64,000 bases of DNA. It comes from Phaseolus vulgaris. Taxonomy: Eukaryota > Streptophyta > Magnoliopsida > Fabales > Fabaceae. The DNA is taken from contig NC_023753.2 of the NCBI RefSeq assembly GCF_000499845.2, positions 17,236,193 through 17,300,192 on the forward strand, read 5' to 3'. Under the pieces are notes generated by a model. The model ran no database searches and was not told where the DNA came from. It worked only from the letters and a program-made list of their open reading frames with translations. This document shows, piece after piece, positions 56,726 through 64,000 of this stretch. Made by a program: the position numbers and the translations under genes. Within the stretch, counting starts at the first letter, position 1. Each line of letters starts with the position of its first letter.

Positions 56726-57813
56726 CTATATATATGAGATTTTTTTTAACTATTCTTAATTTTTTTTTCTATTTTATCTTTATATCAATATTTGATTTGA
56801 TTTTATTATTATGGATATTGCGTCATTTCCTACTTTTTCTAAAATATTTGGTACATGTGGATGGGTGGTTTTGAATTGAGAGAGATGTGGATGAATTTTA
56901 TTTTTTTTGGATATTTCAGTTATTTTTCTATTTTTTAAATATTTACTAAATAACTAATTATTCTTATAATTAATTAAAAACTGTTTTTCTAAAAAACTAA
57001 TATATTTCCATTAAGTAAAAAACAATTATCAATTTTAAATTTTTAATGTGGAGTAATTTGTGAAAAGTGAATTATAAGACGTGGAAGAATCTATTAGACG
57101 TGGAAACATTTTCCCATTGTGAAGCAATCTTTTTTTTAATATCTTCATCCTTCCTAAAAATTATAATTTTTATCTCTTCTTAATATTTGATTTAGTTGAC
57201 ATCTTTTATTTAATTTTTAATATTAAACATAATTATATATAAGTAATAAAAATAAAAAACATAAATACACAAATACTATTTTAGTTTCATTAACATTTTT
57301 TATTTAATTTTTAATATTAAACATAATTATATATAAATGATATAATAAAAAAGTAAATCCATATATATATTTATGTATTTGTACAAATATTTCCACTAGG
57401 AATAATAATAATAATATAGTTTAGAACCTTTATTTATAGAAAGAAAGGAAAAGAAGAGGAATAATAGGGGAATAAAAAGAGTAAAAGCAGTTGGTGTCGT
57501 TTTTGCACAAAAGTTGAAACCCATAGAAAGGCGGAGAGAAAGAGAGAGTTTGTGGTTTGAGTTGGCGGCACCAATTAATGCGATAGCGAGAAAAAAGCAA
57601 TGCGTGCGAGCGAGTGAGGTCATAGCTTGAGAAGAAAGGAGGGTAATTGTAATTTTCACGAAAATATACTATTTAAAATTTTAATAAATTATTGAAATAG
57701 ATAAATTTTCGATGATGTACGAATTTAAGTTGTGATAATTTGACATTATTTTTTAATAATAATAAAGTAATATCGACAGATTTCAAGTTAATTAAAAATA
57801 ATGACATTATCAA
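56726..57813. other. AT-rich sequence with a short duplication
   Basis: A block of ~40 bp around TTTTTAATATTAAACATAAT occurs at about 57210 and 57307. At 57460-57660 a more GC-rich stretch reads open on the minus strand, without recognisable domains. No gene is supported. Confidence 0.5.
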
Positions 57814-58338
57814 TGTAGGTCATGTCACGTCGTCTGATGTAACATCATACTCCGAAAACTTCAATAATGACACATCTAAATGAAATCGACCGACACTCAT
57901 CATTAAAGACTCATCGATTATGTCCATCCTCGAGTCTGGGGCAACTGTATCGATATATGATCGACCGACACGCTGATATGACTCAGTCATACTAACCAAC
58001 ACATATAACCATTAACCTTCAAACCAAAGTTAGTGAAGCTAAACTACCATTAAGAATTAGATAATGCAACCACAAGAGTGATCCCACTAATCAGACCCAA
58101 TGAGGTAAGCCCATTAAAATAATATAAATAGCAGACATTCTAAGGAACAATGTACGTCATTATTACTGTACACCTACCGAGTGCCGAACATCCTTTACTA
58201 ACTTGAGCGTCGGAGTGCCTTCTGCTCGTACCTCTCCCATTTGACATTATAACAGTGAAATCCTAGCAACATGTCCGAAAGAAAGAGAAAGACGAAGACT
58301 TCAATAGTTCTCTAGGTCTCACCTCCCTAGCAGGAACA
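57814..58338 (+). repeat. LTR-like fragment, probable solo LTR
   Basis: TGTAGGTCATGTCACG to CTAGCAGGAACA, about 525 bp. U5 motif ACTTGAGCGTCGGAGTG at about 58202. The flanks ATCAA and TAAAT do not match, so a target duplication is not shown and the ends are approximate. Confidence 0.55.
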
Positions 58339-58676
58339 TAAATAAATATAAATTTTATTTTATAAATTATTTTTTTAGGAGTGAAATTAGATTTAAAATT
58401 ATTTTTAACCTTGTCTTGTATGCCTACTTCTCAACAAAATAATTTATTCATTCTAATGATTTATTAAAATTTTCTCTTTTTGATTGTTTAACCTACAAAA
58501 TTATCATACTTTCCTAAAGAAAAACAAGAAAGAGATGGAGAGATGAGTTTTCGCTCTTATTTTCCATGTATAATGACATCATTTAAATTCACACTTTAAA
58601 ATAAAAATAAACGAAAATTCTTCATTGGTTTAAGTGAAAAAAGGAAAAAAAAAAAAGGGAAGGGGAAAAGAGATGG

Positions 58677-58682
58677 CACGTG
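58677..58682 (+). promoter_or_regulatory. G-box CACGTG upstream of the CCCH gene
   Basis: CACGTG within a purine-rich (GA-rich) stretch 58622-58750, about 120 bp before the first candidate start codon. G-boxes are bound by bZIP and bHLH factors; function here is inference. Confidence 0.4.
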
Positions 58683-58799
58683 TGGGAGAAGAGAGAGAAA
58701 GAAGAGATGAGAGTTGTGGTGAGGTTTGTGGAGAGGAGAAGTTTCTCTTTTGAGGAATGGGGTGGAGAAGGTGGGAAATGAGAATTGAAAGGCTTATGA

Positions 58800-61700
58800 A
58801 TGGAGAAGAAGAAGCTCAACCTCATCATCCCTAATCCTCAACCTCATGGAATCATTACACGCCGCAATTCCCCAATCTCTCAAGGACAAGGTTCTTTCTC
58901 TCTTCTTTTTTGCTTAATTTCTTTTAGCGTTTTCTTTTTTCAAATTGAACGCGTTAGATTAATAAAGTAACATTTCGTGTTCCAATGTTTTGCGTTAGAA
59001 TTAGGAGATGTCACGTGTTCAATTCAGATCAATAATTTTTTTTGCTTGATTTAAACTGCTGCGAGAATCAAATTCCATTTCTATTGAAACCGTGTTGTTT
59101 TTTTTTTCTCTCTGAACATTTTAAAAAGGAAAATGATTATTATAGTTATTTATCGTGATTTAAGGTTTTTCTAACGGTAGTTGCACCGACAGTTTTTATT
59201 ATTTTTGTGATTGTAGGTTTGGGATTTGTAGCCATTGTGTGCATTGATTATGTGGCTTCAGTTTCACTTATGTCATGCTGTTCACGCGTTTATGATGCTG
59301 TTTCAGATTCACTCTGGGTGATGAATTTGAGGACTAGCGAAACAATGGATTCTGGAGCTTATCCGGAGCGTCCAGGGGAGCCAGACTGTTCATATTACAT
59401 CAGAACTGGACTCTGTAGATTTGGTGCAACGTGTCGATTTAATCATCCTCCTAACAGGAAGCTGGTACATGTTAGAATGCATTTATTTCTAAAATTATGC
59501 TGTAATTTTATAATATATGAGTTTAAATTAGATGATGATACATGTTTCTTGTTCTTAGATGGATTCATTTTGAATTTTTCCTATTTTCTTGTCATAATAA
59601 AATTAAAATCTCTCTAGTTGATCGAAGCTATGCACACTTAAAACTATTTGTTGTTGTCTTCTAACATTTTCTGTCCTTCTCATGTTTTTGGTTAGTTTGT
59701 TGGCATGTTTCTATGCAAAACACGTGCATTTCTATTCGTTGTACTGGATTATGACAGCATTTTAGCAGCGAAAGATGCACATAAACACTGGGGAGGATGT
59801 CACTCTGTTGTATATTCCTCTCTTGATGCAGCACTCCTAAACTAGCTTTGGGTGTGGAAACAACATTTTTTTTCTCTTTGGCTTTTCACATACATGCTCT
59901 TTTTCACATTAATGGTTTCACTTTACTGAAGCAACATAATGTTGAATCATACTGTGTTGATGATTTTCATTTTGATATCATTATATTACATGGTGAATAT
60001 AAATTCCTGATACTGATTATCTTCTATCAGGCTATTGCCACTGCAAGGATGATTGGCGAGTTCCCAGAAAGAATAGGACAACCAGAATGTCAGGCACGTA
60101 CTAGTTTCTCAATGCATGCATAAGGTGCATGTTGCTTATTTATTTGCATGGTCTGGGAATTGTCTCCTTTTAGGTGGAGTTTAGCAATTTCTCTAAATCA
60201 TATCAATCTTTGTGGGCGTAATTGTTGGATTTGGATTGACACTTTCATGTGGTTCTTGAGACCATGATATGTAAGGCTAGCCTAAAATGTCAGTGAATTT
60301 GAAAGTTGTGGAGAATGGGGTAGGGGGAAAGGGAAGAACTGTGAACTTGTGCGTACATGACTTTGCCTAAATTATGTTGTAATAACATTCAGTTCATTTT
60401 TCCTTTTATATAATTAAAAACCAACTGTTCTGCCAAACTATATACATATACATACATACAAACACCCACACCCACACATATATTAAAAAACCAGTTGAAC
60501 AATTGAAAAGTTAAGGTGAATTAAATAGAAAATCTTGCTCTTGTCATTCCTAAGAACTTATTGTTATATATGTATGGCTTGTACGTATGTGTGCTATTCA
60601 ACTTTTAATAGCATGTGCTAATTCTTGATTTAAGCACTGATATCAACAGGAGCTATAGTTACTATAGAAATGAAAATTACTTCATGCCAAACTATGAAGC
60701 GTTTTGATCAGATTTTCTTTTTGATTTTGTATTTTTGTTCTTTATGAGTAATAGAGATGTTAAGACATCAACCTTGATCTGTAAAGCACTAATTTCTATC
60801 TCTCGGCATGCATTCTTTATTTAAACATTCACCAATCACCACAAAGAAGATGTCTTTTTCTTTTTTTTTTTCTGTTTTCCAGTACTATCTGAAGACAGGA
60901 ACTTGCAAATTTGGAGCCACATGCAAATTTCATCATCCTAAAGACCAGACTGGGATTGCTGGAAGAGTTTCCTTAAATACTTTAGGCTATCCGCTCCGAC
61001 CTGTTAGTTTTTAATATTTATTTATTTATAATTATGATTACAATAGTAGTTGGTCATAAATTTGTAGTTCATTACTGTATCTTCACTCATTTGGTAATCA
61101 GTAAACTGTCAGACCTGCATAAATTCAGATCTTATGGTTATACTTTCCAAAACTGTGTTCTTGCATGTAGATATTTAATATCTGATCCCCGAGCCTTTAT
61201 AGAAATTGTACTAGCTTTCTGATTGATATTAGTGTTCATATATAACTTACAAAATATTTTTTTTGTCTCCTGATTCTGCAGAATGAGCCGGAATGCACTT
61301 ATTATTTGAGAACTGGACAATGCAAATTTGGGAACACTTGCAAATTCCACCATCCTCAGCCGAGTAATATGATGCTTTCATTACAGGATTCTTCTCTGTA
61401 CCCTACTGTCCATTCTCCAACTACACCAGGTCAGCAGTCATTTGCAGGAGGAATTACAAATTGGGCAAGGGCATCATACATTCCCAGTCCTCGCTGGCAA
61501 GGTCCTTCAAGTTATGCACCCTTAATTCTTCCTCAGGGAGTGGTTTCAGTGCCTGGTTGGAGTGCATACAGTGTAAGCTCATCCATTATTTCCATAGGAA
61601 ATAAAGAAGAACACGATAGTTTTATTCTGTGTTTTGGCTGGTTCTAAGGCATGTCATATCAGATTATGTTAAATGTATGTAGAAGGTCATTTATTTCCAT

Positions 61701-63317
61701 CATTATGATCACTGTTTCTCTGTAAAAATGATGCTGAAACTCTGTTGGTGTGAAATTTCACGGTATTTGTCTGTGAACAGAATAGATTGATGATCATTCC
61801 TTTAACTTAGGTAATAATGCAACAAGGTGCATATGTGCACAACTGTTTTGGTAGAATCTTCCCTGGCTGATACATCATACATGTCAATGTCTTAATAGAA
61901 TATTTATTTTGCAGGGTCAAGTGGGATCAATCTCTAATTCAGACAGTCTTCAGCAAGCAATGAGAAATGGTCAAACATATGGAACTTCTCGCCAAGGTGA
62001 GCTAGCAAACACAGGAACACATGGAGCATATTCTCAATTCCGTTCTGGCACTGTTCCAGTAGGGTTTTATGCATTGCAGAGGGAAAACATATTTCCTGAG
62101 AGACCTGGCCAGCCTGAATGCCAATTCTACATGAAGACAGGAGACTGTAAGTTTGGTGCAGTCTGTCGATTCCACCACCCACACGAAAGGCTAATTCCTG
62201 CTCCTGACTGTGTCTTGAGTCCCATGGGCCTTCCTTTACGTCCTGTGAGTTGGGTTCTTCCTATGGAGTTCTATCCGCCTAGTTTGTTTTCATAGGCATA
62301 AATTTTATCATTTCTGAATTTATTCTTCATTGTAGTTCTCGGGCTTTTGAGTTTGGCGACAATTTGATTAAGATTTAGTCTCCATAATTTTCTGTGTTCA
62401 TACTACTTGTTATTTGATTGTTGCATTACCTCTTGGATTTGTATCCCTTCTTTTTTTCCTAACATGACATGACCTTGTTGTTAGGAAGTGGCAAAAATAA
62501 TTCTACTACAGATAGTTTTTCTATGCATGGATTTAATCATATTATATACAATGGTGCTTGAACCCTTGAATGTGATTGGAAAGTTGTTGTTTTATGTTTA
62601 AAAATAATTTGAAGCCGACCTAAGTTGGAATGGTTTGAAGCAGTCAGATAGACACTAGAGAGGATGCTGAGAATGGTAATTAGTTTGAGTAGTTCGAAGT
62701 ATGTATTTGTTATATTATCTTAAATCAAACTATGATGACTGACAGCATTAGGGTTTCTCCCTATGGCTCTTGATTTATCACATATCTTTCAATGGTGTGA
62801 TTTTCATATTAATCATTTTTAAATCAGTGCGAAGTCTGTGCAGTATTTTTGTGTATTCTCATCTTTCCTTCAATCAACTGGAAAATGTGTGAAAAGGTTA
62901 ATTTGTTTGTGGTAATTGGAGAAAATGGGATCATCTGCAAATATTTGTGTCATCATTCTCTTAACTTTAGTTTGATATTATCAGTTTTAATGGAATTAGA
63001 GCAAGCTGATAAGAGGCAGTGTCCCATTCTTACAGGGAGAACCTTTGTGTGTCTTCTATTCTCGTTATGGCATATGCAAATTTGGCCCAAGTTGCAAGTT
63101 TGACCATCCAATGGGAATTTTCACCTATAATATCTCTGCATCGCCTTCAGCTGATGCCCCGAGCAAGCATCTGCTACGATCTTCATCAGGAACTGCTGCG
63201 TTAAGTTTATCTTCGGAAGGACTTGTTGAGTCGAGCTCAGCAACGCCCAGGCGGCTCTCATTATCAGAGACAAGACAGATTCCTTCTGGTGATGGTGACA
63301 TTGATGATGATGGATGA
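58800..63317 (+). CDS. Five-finger CCCH zinc-finger protein, ZFN-like, seven exons
   Basis: Exons: 58800-58890 (tentative), 59217-59464, 60031-60093, 60883-61002, 61282-61572, 61915-62244, 63036-63317. All joins from exon 2 on are phase 0 and the stop is TGA 63315-63317. Counting from the Met at 59321 (409 residues), five C-x8-C-x5-C-x3-H fingers lie at 23-42, 68-87, 114-133, 275-294 and 321-340. Each is preceded by the ERPGEP/NEPEC-type linker of plant ZFN-like proteins, and a Ser/Pro/Gly-rich spacer lies between fingers 3 and 4. The family binds nucleic acids, mainly RNA, in the nucleus. The N-terminus is uncertain: ATG 58800 spliced in gives a 474-residue product. Intron 3 would use a GC donor. 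Confidence 0.9.
60094..60882 (+). other. Predicted GC-AG intron of the CCCH gene
   Basis: To keep finger 2 intact the exon must end after CAG at 60093. The next bases are GCACGT, not GT. The acceptor is a long T-run and CCAG at 60871-60882. GC-AG introns are a known minor class with an AG before the GC, which is present here. Confidence 0.7.
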
Positions 63318-63440
63318 CGATGTCTCTTGAAAATGGGTCACTTAGCTTTTACAATTTTTTTGAGGGGAAAGATGATTGATCTGTAAATTAATTTTCCCAT
63401 TGCTGGAGATGTACAGAGGTCATGTCAAGTTGATTCTGTC

Positions 63441-63446
63441 AATAAA
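63441..63446 (+). terminator. Polyadenylation signal of the CCCH gene
   Basis: AATAAA about 125 bp after the stop codon, in a T-rich 3' region. Placement fits a short plant 3' UTR. Confidence 0.6.
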
Positions 63447-63479
63447 ATTAAATGCAGTTGACAGAATCAAATGTTCTGG

Positions 63480-64000
63480 ATTTCATGTTACCAGGGTCAT
63501 TGGATAAATTTAAGCGAATGTTGTCACCTTAGGTCCAACCCAATGTGAACAATCCTTCTGTCCTCAAGCGCCACCACTCTTTCTAATTAACTTTTCACAT
63601 TATGTAAAAACCTCCTTCTGGAAGAAATATGTAATGACCAAATTTTACCACCTCTGGATATTTATTGGTTGTAGGATTGAAACTCATTGCTCAAACTTTA
63701 CCCTCACCGCAGTTGGGTTTATGCTGTCTGCTGAGCATGTATGGAATTCTTTTCAATGGCAAGCAAACAGTATCGCCGATACCTTTCTATTTTTCATATT
63801 CTTGTACATTCTTACCAGAATTTAGCTGATCAAGTTAAAGTATATTTTGTACATCCGTGTAAATATCAACTGGTGGAATGTTATTTTAATCTGTGGCTCT
63901 TTTTTCTTCTTATCATGCATACTATCTGCGGTGATTGTCCTTGACAGATTTTGTTTTGCAGAGTTGAAGGGTAGAAAGCCTTGATTATGAATGTTGGAGG
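63480..64000. other. Sequence downstream of the CCCH gene
   Basis: No gene seen. Small open frames (63634-63825, 63741-63944) lack recognisable content. It may include a longer 3' UTR form. Confidence 0.5.

Noticed and set aside
57396..57659. Minus-strand frame with a hydrophobic segment
   Set aside because: Ends in a poly-Tyr reading of ATA repeats; no homology seen, and position upstream of the CCCH gene is better read as spacer.
57814..58338. Full LTR element at 57.8 kb
   Set aside because: No mate LTR, no internal domains and no matching target duplication, so only an LTR fragment is reported.

Overview
This window is plant nuclear DNA, most likely from a legume of the Phaseoleae (Vigna/Phaseolus/Glycine relatives). 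The SIRE-type Ty1/copia elements, the Tat and chromovirus Ty3/gypsy elements and the multi-exon CCCH zinc-finger gene all fit this; the genus is inference. About the first 50.6 kb is an almost continuous pile of LTR retrotransposons. The last 13 kb is AT-rich, gene-bearing DNA.

Layout. 1-3644: 3' end of a Tat-lineage gypsy element, with a long post-pol region of tandem repeats, then its LTR. 3992-10169: a SIRE-like copia element (copia 1) that has lost all of pol but keeps a degenerate gag and an envelope-position ORF; a gag scrap of a sister copy is fused to its left LTR. 10170-11747: LTR fragments. 11748-17990: a second SIRE-like copia (copia 2) with broken gag-pol. 17991-18598: a Tat-type LTR fragment. 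18599-26440: a reverse-oriented copia LTR split by a minus-strand chromovirus (18861-25482). 26980-50642: a three-level nest. A degenerate Tat (Tat-A) is interrupted inside integrase by a chromovirus (chromo II, 28639-46443, perfect 5-bp target duplication). Chromo II is in turn interrupted inside gag by a second Tat (Tat-B, 31646-41866). Tat-A ends in a 90-bp tandem array and an LTR, followed by a probable solo LTR (49869-50642).

50643-64000: an intronless histone H2A.W-type ORF lies between ~90-bp terminal inverted repeats (51518-52804). A solo LTR with perfect TTAGG duplications follows at 53078-53912. Next come a ~200-bp uninterrupted TAA microsatellite, another LTR-like fragment, and finally a seven-exon gene for a five-finger CCCH protein (58800-63317), the only clearly conventional host gene.

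No retrotransposon here is intact. Tat-B and chromo II are the youngest-looking: their LTR pairs are about 97% and 98% identical by eye, and the long RT-RNase H-integrase reading frames remain open. The most interesting signals are: hairpin-forming tandem repeats with compensatory base changes in the post-pol regions of the Tat elements; a spliced antisense gene in Tat-B; the missing primer-binding site of Tat-B; the histone copy inside an inverted-repeat element; and a paired near-palindrome spread through both copia elements.
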